From Guptibacillus hwajinpoensis (lineage in GTDB: Bacteria; Bacillota; Bacilli; Bacillales; Guptibacillaceae): 64,000 nt of DNA. The notes below the pieces were generated by a model, which saw only the letters and a program-made list of their open reading frames with translations, was not told the origin of the DNA and did no database searches. The stretch is taken from the NCBI RefSeq assembly GCF_029277305.1, contig NZ_CP119526.1. One strand, written 5' to 3'. Shown here one piece after another: positions 8,653-17,575 of the stretch (within the stretch, counting starts at the first letter, position 1; every line of letters begins with the position of its first letter). A program made the position numbers and the translations under genes.

Positions 8653-9231
8653 TTGGCTATTCAATTATCTAAAGGACAGCGGATTGACTTAACGAAAACA
8701 AATCCTGGACTCGTAAAAGGGCTCATAGGACTTGGTTGGGATACGAATAAATATCAAGGTGGATCTGATTTTGATCTTGATGCATCTGCATTTCTAGTTG
8801 ATGCAAATAATCGTTGTCAGAATGACCTGGATTTTGTTTTCTACAACAATTTGGAGCATCCGAGCAAATCGGTCATTCATACCGGCGATAACCGCACGGG
8901 TGAAGGTGATGGAGATGACGAACAACTTATCGTAGACTTCTCCCAAATTCCTGCTCACGTCGATAAAATTGGTATCACAGTAACGATTCATGATGGTGAG
9001 ACGCGTCACCAAAACTTTGGACAAGTATCCAACGCATTTGTTCGTCTTGCAGATGAAGCAACTGGAGAAGAGCTTTTGCGATTTGATCTTGGTGAAGACT
9101 TTTCTATTGAAACGTCAGTAGTCGTCTGTGAACTGTATCGCCACGGAAGCGAATGGAAATTCAATGCAATCGGCAGTGGGTTCTCTGGCGGACTTGCTTC
9201 CCTTTGTAGAAATTATGGGCTAGACGTCTAA
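8653..9231 (+). CDS. yceE: TerD-family stress protein (YceE-like)
   Basis: A 192-residue TerD protein with intact acidic loops (SDFDLDASAFLVD; GDNRTGEGDGDDEQ). Start choice: TTG 8653 sits 5 nt after GGGGGA and gives a MAIQLSKGQ start like its paralogues. The in-frame ATG at 8647 overlaps that ribosome site and is less likely. It lies 39 nt before the terC gene. With YceC and YceD it gives three tandem TerD proteins. Confidence 0.93.
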   Translation: MAIQLSKGQRIDLTKTNPGLVKGLIGLGWDTNKYQGGSDFDLDASAFLVDANNRCQNDLDFVFYNNLEHPSKSVIHTGDNRTGEGDGDDEQLIVDFSQIPAHVDKIGITVTIHDGETRHQNFGQVSNAFVRLADEATGEELLRFDLGEDFSIETSVVVCELYRHGSEWKFNAIGSGFSGGLASLCRNYGLDV

Positions 9232-9270
9232 CGTAAAGCTTAGCAAGTTGACATTAGGAGGAAACATCAA

Positions 9271-10050
9271 GTGGAAATCTTACAAGAAATTCTTAACACA
9301 TATGCCTCGTTCTTTGATTGGGAGATGTGGGGAGAAGTTTTAACTGACCCTGTTGCGTGGGGACTGATTGGTACGCTGATACTTTTAGAGGGCCTACTTT
9401 CAGCCGATAACGCACTGGTTCTTGCCGTTATGGTTAAACACCTGCCACCAGAAAAAAGAAGAAAAGCACTAACTTATGGATTATTTGGAGCTTATTTCTT
9501 CCGTTTCTTATTTATCGGAATTGGAATGTATTTGATTAAATTCTGGTGGATTAAGGTCTTTGGTGCAGCTTACCTTGCATTTATTGTTATTCAACACTTT
9601 AGAAGCAAAGGTGGAGACGAAAGCACAAGTGGCATGAAGAAAGATAGCTGGCTTGTTCGTACGTTCGGTATGTTCTGGGCAACTGTTATTTCAGTAGAAC
9701 TAATGGATATTGCATTTTCAGCTGACAGTATACTAGCTGCACTTGCGATTTCGGAACAGGTTTGGGTTCTAATACTTGGAGGTATGATTGGTATTCTCCT
9801 TATGAGAACAGTAGCGGGCGTCTTCCTTAAGCTAATTGAAAGAGTGCCTGAGATGGAGAATACAGCTTTCGTATTAATCGCGATTATCTCTCTAAAAATG
9901 TTCTTGAGCATATTCCATATCGAAATCCCACACGTGGCGTTCTTTGGAATCATCGTAATTGCTTTCCTTGGAACTTTCGTTGTTCATTACTTTAACAACA
10001 GAAATCGTCCACTTACTGAAGAAACTGCGTCAGCTAAAGAGAACGAATAG
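9271..10050 (+). CDS. yceF: TerC-family integral membrane protein (YceF-like)
   Basis: A 259-residue membrane protein with about seven spans; GTG start after TTAGGAGG. TerC hallmarks are acidic residues inside membrane segments: LEGLLSADNALVLAV near residues 41-55 and ELMDIAFSADSILAA near residues 143-157. TerC proteins are linked to metal ion (notably Mn2+) export and to TerD. No Mn-sensing riboswitch precedes this copy, so control comes from the operon promoter. Confidence 0.94.
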   Translation: MEILQEILNTYASFFDWEMWGEVLTDPVAWGLIGTLILLEGLLSADNALVLAVMVKHLPPEKRRKALTYGLFGAYFFRFLFIGIGMYLIKFWWIKVFGAAYLAFIVIQHFRSKGGDESTSGMKKDSWLVRTFGMFWATVISVELMDIAFSADSILAALAISEQVWVLILGGMIGILLMRTVAGVFLKLIERVPEMENTAFVLIAIISLKMFLSIFHIEIPHVAFFGIIVIAFLGTFVVHYFNNRNRPLTEETASAKENE

Positions 10051-10059
10051 CAAGATGAG

Positions 10060-10090
10060 GAGGAGACATAAGTGTTCTCCTTCTTTTTTT
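10060..10090 (+). terminator. Terminator or attenuator after terC
   Basis: A short imperfect stem (AGGAGACA with TGTTCTCCT, one bulge) is followed by a seven-T run. It separates the TerD/TerC genes from the biosynthetic genes and may reduce their expression. No new promoter is obvious in the 90-nt gap. Confidence 0.6.
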
Positions 10091-10140
10091 ACGATAAAAA
10101 TTCAAAAATGTACCGAAATAATGGGTAGGAGGTGACGAAA

Positions 10141-11331
10141 GTGCAATATTTTCAATATCTTTCTGATTCTGATAGAAGAAAGGTTTTCTTTAAAGAACCT
10201 TTTCCGATAACGAAATATGACGTTAAAGAGAAGCTAGCGTATGCGGTTGGTGCCGCTCTTTATATGCCTGCAATAAGAGAAGACATCGGTCGTTTAATTG
10301 TGAATCAGAAGTACAAAGAGGTTAGTACCATTGTTCTTGATCTTGAAGATGCGGTGGGGGATAACTACCTGGCTGAAGCGGTCGATCAAACAATTGTACA
10401 TTTTGCGGAAATCGAACGTGGGTTAATAAAAGGGGAGACAACGTTAAGTGACTTACCCCTTATCTTTATTCGCGTTCGCTCAGCTAACCAGTTACTTGAA
10501 GTAGCAGAAAAACTCGGAACTTCTATCGAGCATTTAACAGGTTTTGTATTCCCGAAAATTTCGTCATCTAATGTTGATTTATATTTCTCTGCTTTAGAGA
10601 AAGCTTCTATTAACGCTAGTACACGACTGTTTTGTATGCCTATTCTAGAATCACCAGAGCTTATGTATAAAGAAACGAGAACTAGTGAAATGCAATATTT
10701 ATCTACGCTCTTTCAGAAATATGAATCTTCTATTCTTAATGTGCGAATTGGAGCAACAGACCTTTGTGGACTGTACGGTATTCGGCGAAATGCTCAAACA
10801 CCTATCTATGACATTTCTATTATGAGAGATTTCATCTCTGATGTTGTCAATTACTTCGGAAGGAACTTTGTCGTTTCTGGTCCAGTGTGGGAGTACTTCA
10901 ATAGTAAAAAAGAAAGTTTACAGCATGATTTTTCAGAAGTGAATGAATACAATGCAGGGCTTCTAAATGAAACGCTACTTGATCTTTCAAATGGACTTAC
11001 AGGTAAAACGGTTATTCATCCTTCACAAATTAAAGTGGTTCAAAGCGTTAATGTCGTTACGAAAGAAGAATACCTTGATGCAATGAGCATTATTGAGAAC
11101 GCAAGTGGAGAAGTTGGCGTATTAAAGAGCGCTTCTTACAATAAAATGAATGAAATTAAACCGCACTATAAATGGGCGATGAAAATTCTAACCAAATCTG
11201 ACATATACGGGGTGTATCATGAACAGTACAATTTCCTCAAGATGCTTACCGACACAATACCATTTTCCCATTCTGTCGGAAATGAGCGTAAACCTGAACA
11301 TTTCTCAAAACAAGTTAACCATCCCAGTTGA
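10141..11331 (+). CDS. HpcH/HpaI (CitE-like) aldolase of the Ter biosynthetic module
   Basis: A TIM-barrel C-C bond lyase of the Ter-associated CitE-like type (396 residues). Visible blocks are ALYMPAIRED, VLDLEDAVGDN (acidic Mg2+ region, near residue 70), RIGATDLCGLYGIRR and KTVIHPSQI near residue 295. Start choice: GTG 10141 is 5 nt after TAGGAGGTGA; the in-frame GTG at 10132 lies inside that ribosome site. The 3' end overlaps the next gene by up to 113 nt. Family analyses predict that it builds the carbon skeleton of an unidentified nucleoside-like metabolite. Confidence 0.88.
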   Translation: MQYFQYLSDSDRRKVFFKEPFPITKYDVKEKLAYAVGAALYMPAIREDIGRLIVNQKYKEVSTIVLDLEDAVGDNYLAEAVDQTIVHFAEIERGLIKGETTLSDLPLIFIRVRSANQLLEVAEKLGTSIEHLTGFVFPKISSSNVDLYFSALEKASINASTRLFCMPILESPELMYKETRTSEMQYLSTLFQKYESSILNVRIGATDLCGLYGIRRNAQTPIYDISIMRDFISDVVNYFGRNFVVSGPVWEYFNSKKESLQHDFSEVNEYNAGLLNETLLDLSNGLTGKTVIHPSQIKVVQSVNVVTKEEYLDAMSIIENASGEVGVLKSASYNKMNEIKPHYKWAMKILTKSDIYGVYHEQYNFLKMLTDTIPFSHSVGNERKPEHFSKQVNHPS

Positions 11332-12562
11332 CGAATTTTTTAGCATGGCAGCAAGGATTAATAAGAAGAGAGGTTTCTTGTTCGTTAGCAAAATGCTAGG
11401 AAAGCACATTCCAGTCGATCCTTATAAGCCTCTTTTAGCGTCTGGCCTGCTTGCCTTATCCTATTATGAGAGTTTAACAGACACATCACTAGACCATATA
11501 AAGAGTGTGACGAATGGCTTTCTATCTGATGATCGAAAAGAACTTAGTCGTGCATATGACTTATTGAAGAGTAAACCTCTGAAGCTTCAAGAGGCACCTA
11601 TAGTGATTGGATTTGCTGAGACAGCAACAGCGCTTGGACACGCTGTTTTTGATTGTTTTGATCAGGCCTACTATATTCATACGACTAGAGAAGCTGTTGA
11701 CCAGCTAACTCCGGAATTTAATTTCAAAGAAGAACACTCACACGCTGTGGATCAGCGTTGTTATGCAGATGAGTCGATATTGCGACGGAACCATCCAATT
11801 CTTTTGGTAGATGATGAAATAACCACAGGAAGAACCTGTTTGAATATTATTAAAGAGCTCCACGCCAAATATCCTCGCAAACATTATTCCGTACTCTCCC
11901 TATTAGACTGGCGTTTAGAAGAGCATATGAATCAGTACACCGCCTTGGAAAAAGAGCTAGGCATTACGATTACCGTTCATTCTCTACTAAAAGGGACCAT
12001 TGAATTCAATGGCAAGCCACTTGAAGAGCCTCTTACTGAATTTCATTCTAGTACATCCGATCGTAGTGAGGTAGTTATAAAGAAGCACGATTTCTCCACC
12101 TACTTCGAACGATTACCAGGTTCTAGCTATCTATCAAATAGCGGTCGCTTTGGTATTGATGAATCGGTTAGAGAGAAGATAGAGGAATCTTGTCAGAATG
12201 CATCGAATCAATTAAACAAAGAAGTTCTGGACGGAAAGACGTTATGTCTTGGAACTGGAGAGTTTATGTATATACCAATGAAGATCGCTTCCTATCTGCA
12301 AGGAGACGTCTATTATCATTCAACAACAAGAAGTCCGGTGCAGCCTTTAGATTCAGAAGGGTATGCGATTCGTAGTGGATTTTCTTTTCCTAATCCTGAG
12401 GATCAGGAAGTACAGCATTATGTATACAACATTCCAGTTGGAAAATACGATAGCGCCATTATCATGTTTGAAAAAGAAGTATCAGAAGAAGAGACTGAAG
12501 AACTGATCTCTATTATGGCTGAACAAGAGATTCATAAAGTTCATCTTATATCATGTTCGTGA
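11219..12562 (+). CDS. Phosphoribosyltransferase with TRSP domain
   Basis: A 447-residue two-domain protein. The first half is a phosphoribosyltransferase fold with the PRPP loop ILLVDDEITTGRTCLNII near residues 197-212. The second half is the TRSP domain named for its motif, seen here as STTRSPVQPLDSEGYAIRSG near residues 363-382. ATG 11219 has GGGGTG 5 nt upstream; ATG 11282 is a shorter alternative with a poor ribosome site. Either start overlaps the aldolase gene. Predicted to attach or remove a phosphoribosyl group in the Ter metabolite pathway; substrate unknown. Confidence 0.85.
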   Translation: MNSTISSRCLPTQYHFPILSEMSVNLNISQNKLTIPVDEFFSMAARINKKRGFLFVSKMLGKHIPVDPYKPLLASGLLALSYYESLTDTSLDHIKSVTNGFLSDDRKELSRAYDLLKSKPLKLQEAPIVIGFAETATALGHAVFDCFDQAYYIHTTREAVDQLTPEFNFKEEHSHAVDQRCYADESILRRNHPILLVDDEITTGRTCLNIIKELHAKYPRKHYSVLSLLDWRLEEHMNQYTALEKELGITITVHSLLKGTIEFNGKPLEEPLTEFHSSTSDRSEVVIKKHDFSTYFERLPGSSYLSNSGRFGIDESVREKIEESCQNASNQLNKEVLDGKTLCLGTGEFMYIPMKIASYLQGDVYYHSTTRSPVQPLDSEGYAIRSGFSFPNPEDQEVQHYVYNIPVGKYDSAIIMFEKEVSEEETEELISIMAEQEIHKVHLISCS

Positions 12563-12579
12563 AGAAAGAGGTGGAAGTA

Positions 12580-13689
12580 TTGAATACACAAATAACGAAA
12601 ATGGGAAGTTATGCTGACGAGGACGTTACGTTTCTTCTTAAAGATTTGTCAGATATCAGTATGGAAAAGAGCACAACGGAACGGGAACAGGCAATTCAGC
12701 AGGGAACACATTACTCTGAAATGCTACCAATTGAATACAAACCGACTGATGAATACATGTCGTTATTTTATCGCTCTCTAGAAGATACGAAACATAAAGT
12801 AGCTGTGGCGGTAGGTATTGTTGCTAAGCAAATTATTGCAGAGAGAGGTTTCAACGTAGCTCTAGTATCACTTGCTCGTGCAGGAACACCAATCGGTGTA
12901 TTGATTAAACGTTATATATCCTACAAGTATAATAGAGAACTTCCTCACTATAGTATCTCTATTATTCGCGATAGAGGAATCGATGACCAAGCGCTCGATT
13001 ACATTCGGACTACCCATCCTGAGCACGAAATTACGTTTATCGATGGATGGACTGGGAAGGGAGCAATTACGAAAGAACTAACAAAATCTGTCTCTCGATA
13101 CAATGAAACGAATGGAACGACTTTATCTAGTAAACTTGCTGTACTTGCAGATCCTGGAGACTGTTCAGAGTTGTATGGAACAAGAGAAGATTTTCTCATT
13201 CCAAGTGCTTGTTTGAATTCGACTGTTTCAGGCCTTGTGAGTCGAACGATTCTTAATTCGAAGTGGATTAACGAAGGCGATTTTCATGGAGGTAAATACT
13301 ATTCTGAGCTTCTCTCAGAAGATGTTTCTAATCTATATGTCGATACGATTTGTACTCAGTTTCCACTCATTGAGAGTGCCGTTGATGAAGGATTGTCAGA
13401 TGTGATGAAAGAATCTCAAAAGCCTCAGTGGAAAGGTCTTACATCAATAGAAAACATTCAGCGTGACTACAATATGGACAATACAAATTTTATTAAGCCT
13501 GGTGTAGGGGAAACAACTCGTGTCTTATTGCGACGCGTTCCGTGGAAAATACTTGTGCATCCAGATGCCGAAATGAATCTTGAGCATATTCTAGTTCTTG
13601 CAAGGGAACGTGGTGTTCCAATTGAGGAATATACGGACATGTCGTATTCATGTTGTGGTTTGATTCAACCATTGGAGAAGAAGACATGA
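12580..13689 (+). CDS. PRTase/PELOTA-domain protein (StiP family)
   Basis: A 369-residue protein of the family often labelled cysteine protease StiP. The N-terminal two thirds have a phosphoribosyltransferase-like core (VSLARAGTPIGVLIKRY and ITFIDGWTGKGAITKEL). The last 60 or so residues form a PELOTA-type RNA-binding-like domain. Start choice: TTG 12580 sits 5 nt after AAAGAGGTGG and yields MNTQITKMGSYADEDV; ATG 12553 lacks a ribosome site and overlaps the upstream gene. The protease label is doubtful because the visible motifs are PRPP-binding. Partner of the preceding PRTase. Confidence 0.85.
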   Translation: MNTQITKMGSYADEDVTFLLKDLSDISMEKSTTEREQAIQQGTHYSEMLPIEYKPTDEYMSLFYRSLEDTKHKVAVAVGIVAKQIIAERGFNVALVSLARAGTPIGVLIKRYISYKYNRELPHYSISIIRDRGIDDQALDYIRTTHPEHEITFIDGWTGKGAITKELTKSVSRYNETNGTTLSSKLAVLADPGDCSELYGTREDFLIPSACLNSTVSGLVSRTILNSKWINEGDFHGGKYYSELLSEDVSNLYVDTICTQFPLIESAVDEGLSDVMKESQKPQWKGLTSIENIQRDYNMDNTNFIKPGVGETTRVLLRRVPWKILVHPDAEMNLEHILVLARERGVPIEEYTDMSYSCCGLIQPLEKKT

Positions 13690-14480
13690 GAGCATTCGCA
13701 AGTGACTTAGATCGCACATTAATTTACTCTAGCAAAATGATGAATCAGTTCGGTGCAGAGGAGTTTCAATTAATTGAAACGCTCGAAGGAAAAGAAATAT
13801 CCTATATATCGAACAAGACAAAAAATTTACTTCAAACAGTAAATAAGGAAATGCACTTCATTCCTGTTACGACGAGGACAATTGAACAATATCGTCGTAT
13901 AACACTCTTTCAAAATGAAATTGTACCCCAATACGCGGTAACGAGTAATGGAGGCCATATTCTGAGAAATGGAATAGTACTGCAAGATTGGTCTGATCAC
14001 ATTAAACGTTCTTTAAAGGAATGTTTGCCTCTAGAACATTTTGTTCGTGAGCTCCAAACGCTTGTGCAGGGTAACTGGATTGAGCGAATAAAAGATGCCG
14101 ATCATCTTTTTGTTTATTTAATCATTAAGCGAGACCAGGTGCTTGAAGAAGAAGTTAATCGTCTATTCAATTGGGCAAGAGAACAGGGGTGGCAGCCTAG
14201 TTTACAAGGGAGGAAGATGTATTTCATCCCTGCTCCTGTGAACAAATGGAAAGCGGTAGCCTATCTCAAGAAAGAATTAGGATTAACCTATATTCACACA
14301 GCAGGAGATTCTTTACTTGATTATGATTTGATTCAAAATGGTGATGATGGCTATGCACCCGTTCATGGTGAGGTTTTAGAGACTTATCCCAATTTGCGTC
14401 GAACGAAACAAAGTGGCATGAAAGCTTCAGAAGAAATTATTGAGTCTATCCTAAGTCAATTAGCTTCGCATTCGACTTAA
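13686..14480 (+). CDS. HAD-superfamily hydrolase of the Ter module
   Basis: A 264-residue HAD phosphatase. The nucleophile motif is DLDRTL right at the N-terminus, and the acidic motif IV is GDSLLDYDL near residue 213. A large cap (about residues 80-180) suggests a sugar-phosphate-type substrate. Start choice: ATG 13686 overlaps the previous stop as ATGA and follows GGAGAAG, so it is translationally coupled; an upstream ATG at 13650 would add 12 unlikely residues. Probably removes a phosphate in the last step of the module (inference). A MITE sits immediately after its stop. Confidence 0.88.
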   Translation: MRAFASDLDRTLIYSSKMMNQFGAEEFQLIETLEGKEISYISNKTKNLLQTVNKEMHFIPVTTRTIEQYRRITLFQNEIVPQYAVTSNGGHILRNGIVLQDWSDHIKRSLKECLPLEHFVRELQTLVQGNWIERIKDADHLFVYLIIKRDQVLEEEVNRLFNWAREQGWQPSLQGRKMYFIPAPVNKWKAVAYLKKELGLTYIHTAGDSLLDYDLIQNGDDGYAPVHGEVLETYPNLRRTKQSGMKASEEIIESILSQLASHST

Positions 14481-14485
14481 TAAAT

Positions 14486-14646
14486 GGCTCTTTTCTAAAA
14501 GATTGTTGCTTTTGAAAGGATTTTTTAAAAGAACCTGACTTCGCTAATTAGAGCGGAAGAATACTCACCGCCCGCCCCGCGGAAAGCGAGCATTCTGTAG
14601 CGGAAATTGACATACTCTTTCAGCAACAATATATACGAAAAGAGCC
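14486..14646. mobile_element. MITE family A, copy 1
   Basis: A 161-bp element with terminal inverted repeats: GGCTCTTTTC then a GATTGTTGC block at the left, and the complementary GCAACAAT and GAAAAGAGCC at the right. It is flanked by 8-bp near-direct repeats TAATAAAT (14478-14485) and TAATCAAT (14647-14654). The left copy includes the HAD stop codon. The core holds a GC-rich Bacillaceae intergenic repeat (CACCGCCCGCCCCGCGGAAA). No coding capacity. It fills most of the 317-nt gap before yceG. Confidence 0.8.
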
Positions 14647-14797
14647 TAATCAATAGAGTCAATATAGTAATCATGGAAGAATTAGTATGTTATTCTGAGT
14701 TGTAGAAGATGTTATATTTGTATTATTCAATAACGGTATTGGGGGCAATAATGTCACTCTGGTCGCCGGGAAGGAATGAGAAAGCGGGGAGAACATC

Positions 14798-16411
14798 ATG
14801 AATCACTATGAACGAATTCTTATCAAGAATACTTCATTAGATGATGAGAATTTAAATGAATTACTATTCAAGCCGTTTCCAGAACGGAATCCTTATGAGA
14901 ACGGCAAAGAGTTAATCATTACTCAAGTAGCAGGGAAATTTCTAGGCAGCTTTTATGACGAGAATGAGTACTTCCTTCATTTGCATGATTTATATAAATC
15001 AGAGAAATTTCATGTGTTAAGTGAAGAATTAAATAAAGTCATAACACCGGAACGACTTCAGGCAATCCAATCGATTCATTCGATAAATCAGAAGGAAAAT
15101 GGACTGTCTGCTAATCGATTTGTAGCGTTTCTAGAAGGTGCTACACTTATTCCATCTCACCCAGATCAAGCAATGCACCGCCATATAAGAAAGTCCTTAA
15201 TTACGATTCTTGAGTTATTTGAACAAAAGCATGCAGGTGGGTTTAATCATCCTGATTTTCGTAGGGTGCTAGTTGATTTAATGAAATGGACGTGGAATCA
15301 TCTTGATCCTTGGTTTAAGGAAGCAGATATCCAAACAGAAATGCCGGGGATTATCTGGTATGGAGAAGCATCTAAAAGTCAGCAGTACTTTCTTCTTTAT
15401 TCAATCGTACTTGGTTGTGATGTGCTGTATTTTCATCCGGAAGGAATTGACTCACTTGCTGAAATTGATCCAGAAGAGCAATTTATCAAATCGAAAACCC
15501 TGCCATCAACGGTTGGGCTCGAACCTTTTCCTATGGAAAAGCCAGAAAGACGTTCTACAGTAGCCTATCGTGCTACGAAAGAAATGGATACCGTACTTCA
15601 CCACGAAGGATCACAGCTATTTAAACCGTGGCAATTACGAAACTACTCACCTAAATCAATAACGCTTAAGACAACATACGATGAGTTATTTTTGATTGCA
15701 AAAGAGAAGGCTTTCATCCGTCCTAACTTTAAGACAGAAAAAGGAACCGTTCATATTCCTTCTTTGTTTGCAAAAATCATGGGCGTTTCTGAGAATAGAA
15801 AAGAATACTGGAATCGTCTCCAGGATTTAAGTGATTCAAAATCCACTGTAATGATTAGACAATTTCCATTTACAACTGAAACAAGGGCTAATCAAAAATT
15901 CCATTACCAACATTCACTGAATCAGGATGGGGTACTTGATCCTGAACGAATGATGCAAGGGAACTGGTGGCAATATAAGCATTTGCCAATTGAAACGCAA
16001 AAAGCAATTGGACATGCTATCTCCAGAATGTGCGCTGCACCGAAGTTGTTCTCTGAAGGTTCAGAGAGAGAAGAGGATACGAAGCTGTATCTATTCTCAC
16101 AGACAACTACTTTACCTGAGGAATTTGTGAACTTGATGCAAACGTTTGATTATTCACAGGAAGTTCCGAAGGTGGTTCTCTACAATACAGAAATGAATGG
16201 CACTCTATCACGGTCAGATGCTGTCGTTTTGAACTTATTAAATGAGTTTGGTCTCGATATTATTCTCTATAATCCACCGGGACATCAGTGTATTGAACGG
16301 TACATTGATTCTTCTTATTTTGATATTCACTGGCTTGAAGAAATGGCGTTTCGACAGGACTTTAAAGAGCCTTCGGTGTTTAGGAAGTTATTTAAATCTA
16401 TTAAACTATAA
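14798..16411 (+). CDS. yceG: YceG-family component of the Ter biosynthetic module
   Basis: A 537-residue protein, the same length as B. subtilis YceG. Pfam describes the family only as a putative component of a biosynthetic module; no enzymatic motif is clear to me. There are no membrane spans or signal peptide. Start at ATG 14798 after GGGGAGA. It is 18 nt before yceH, and the two adjoin in B. subtilis as well. The intervening MITE separates it from the HAD gene, so it may depend on its own promoter or on read-through. Confidence 0.88.
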   Translation: MNHYERILIKNTSLDDENLNELLFKPFPERNPYENGKELIITQVAGKFLGSFYDENEYFLHLHDLYKSEKFHVLSEELNKVITPERLQAIQSIHSINQKENGLSANRFVAFLEGATLIPSHPDQAMHRHIRKSLITILELFEQKHAGGFNHPDFRRVLVDLMKWTWNHLDPWFKEADIQTEMPGIIWYGEASKSQQYFLLYSIVLGCDVLYFHPEGIDSLAEIDPEEQFIKSKTLPSTVGLEPFPMEKPERRSTVAYRATKEMDTVLHHEGSQLFKPWQLRNYSPKSITLKTTYDELFLIAKEKAFIRPNFKTEKGTVHIPSLFAKIMGVSENRKEYWNRLQDLSDSKSTVMIRQFPFTTETRANQKFHYQHSLNQDGVLDPERMMQGNWWQYKHLPIETQKAIGHAISRMCAAPKLFSEGSEREEDTKLYLFSQTTTLPEEFVNLMQTFDYSQEVPKVVLYNTEMNGTLSRSDAVVLNLLNEFGLDIILYNPPGHQCIERYIDSSYFDIHWLEEMAFRQDFKEPSVFRKLFKSIKL

Positions 16412-16429
16412 TCAGGGGAGTGATCGGCC

Positions 16430-17521
16430 ATGACGAATGAGACAGAATTAACAACACTAGATAAAAACGAAGAGATAACGGAAGCCAAGGCAGATGATAT
16501 ACGTCTTAAGCTTCGCGGTGAGCAAGAGGTTCAAAAGCTTGCTGGAGAAATTGATGTAAGGGACCAAATGGCACTTCTAGAATTTGGTAAAGAACCAGCT
16601 GTAGAAATCTCTCAGTTCTCAGATAAGATTCTATCGATGATGCGCACAACGAGTGTAACCGACTCAGGTAACATGCTTAAGCAACTTGGTAAAATCATGG
16701 ATCGTTTTGATAAAAAGGACTTTGAAGAACCGAAAACCGGTTTTCTGTCGAAATTTTTTAAAAAGGGCAATGATGTAGTTGAAAAGATTTTTGGTAAGTA
16801 CCAAACTCTCGGCGGCGAGATTGAAAAAGTACATGTCGAAATATCTAAATATAAAGATGAGATGTCGCGATCGACCGTTACGCTGGATGAAATGTACCAG
16901 CATAACTTGAATTACTACGTAGAACTTGAAAAGTACGTCGTTGCAGGACAAATCAAACTTGAAGAGCTACAAGAAAAGGTGCCAGCCATTCAACAAAAAG
17001 TTAGCGCTGGAGATCAAATGGCACAAATGGAGTTGGATACGCTCAACAATGCCATTCAAACTCTTGAAGAAAGAATCTATGATCTTGAGATGGCGAGAAT
17101 GGTTTCTATTCAAACAGCGCCACAAATTAGACTGTTGCAACGAGGAAATACGAAGTTAATCGGTAAAATCAATTCAGCCTTTATTATTACGATCCCTGTT
17201 TTTAAAAACGGTGTTATTCAGGCTGTTACAGCAAAACGACAGAAGCTTGTGGCAGACTCAATGGATGAACTTGATCGTCGTACGAATGATATGCTGAAAA
17301 ACAATGCCCAGAACATTTCCAATCAAAGTGTGGAAATTGCGAAGTTATCTGGTAGACCGAGTGTAAAAATCGAAACGATTGAAGAATCATGGAATACAAT
17401 TGTGAAGGGAATGGAAGAGACCAGAGCAATTGAGGATGAGAACAAACGTCTTCGCGATGAAGGTACTAAACGTATCTTAGAGCTTCAAGATAATATGAAA
17501 AAGATTGGGAATCAATCGTAA
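16430..17521 (+). CDS. yceH: TelA-like toxic anion resistance protein (YceH)
   Basis: A 363-residue soluble TelA/KlaA-family protein matching the B. subtilis YceH length. It is almost wholly helical with long charged heptad-like stretches (about residues 130-230 and 290-360), typical of the family. ATG after AGGGGAGTG. TelA proteins confer tellurite and other envelope-stress tolerance by an unknown mechanism and regularly accompany TerD/TerC. It ends the locus at a strong bidirectional terminator. Confidence 0.92.
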   Translation: MTNETELTTLDKNEEITEAKADDIRLKLRGEQEVQKLAGEIDVRDQMALLEFGKEPAVEISQFSDKILSMMRTTSVTDSGNMLKQLGKIMDRFDKKDFEEPKTGFLSKFFKKGNDVVEKIFGKYQTLGGEIEKVHVEISKYKDEMSRSTVTLDEMYQHNLNYYVELEKYVVAGQIKLEELQEKVPAIQQKVSAGDQMAQMELDTLNNAIQTLEERIYDLEMARMVSIQTAPQIRLLQRGNTKLIGKINSAFIITIPVFKNGVIQAVTAKRQKLVADSMDELDRRTNDMLKNNAQNISNQSVEIAKLSGRPSVKIETIEESWNTIVKGMEETRAIEDENKRLRDEGTKRILELQDNMKKIGNQS

Positions 17522-17530
17522 AATAATAAA

Positions 17531-17575
17531 GCATAGAAAAAAGGATAGCGAGAAACGGCTATCCTTTTTCTATGC
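17531..17575. terminator. Bidirectional terminator between yceH and csbD
   Basis: A long stem (17531-17549 with 17558-17575) with A-rich left and T-rich right arms serves both converging genes. Confidence 0.88.

Noticed and set aside
9232..9270. Mn-sensing yybP-ykoY riboswitch before terC
   Set aside because: The gap is only 39 nt and holds just a ribosome site.
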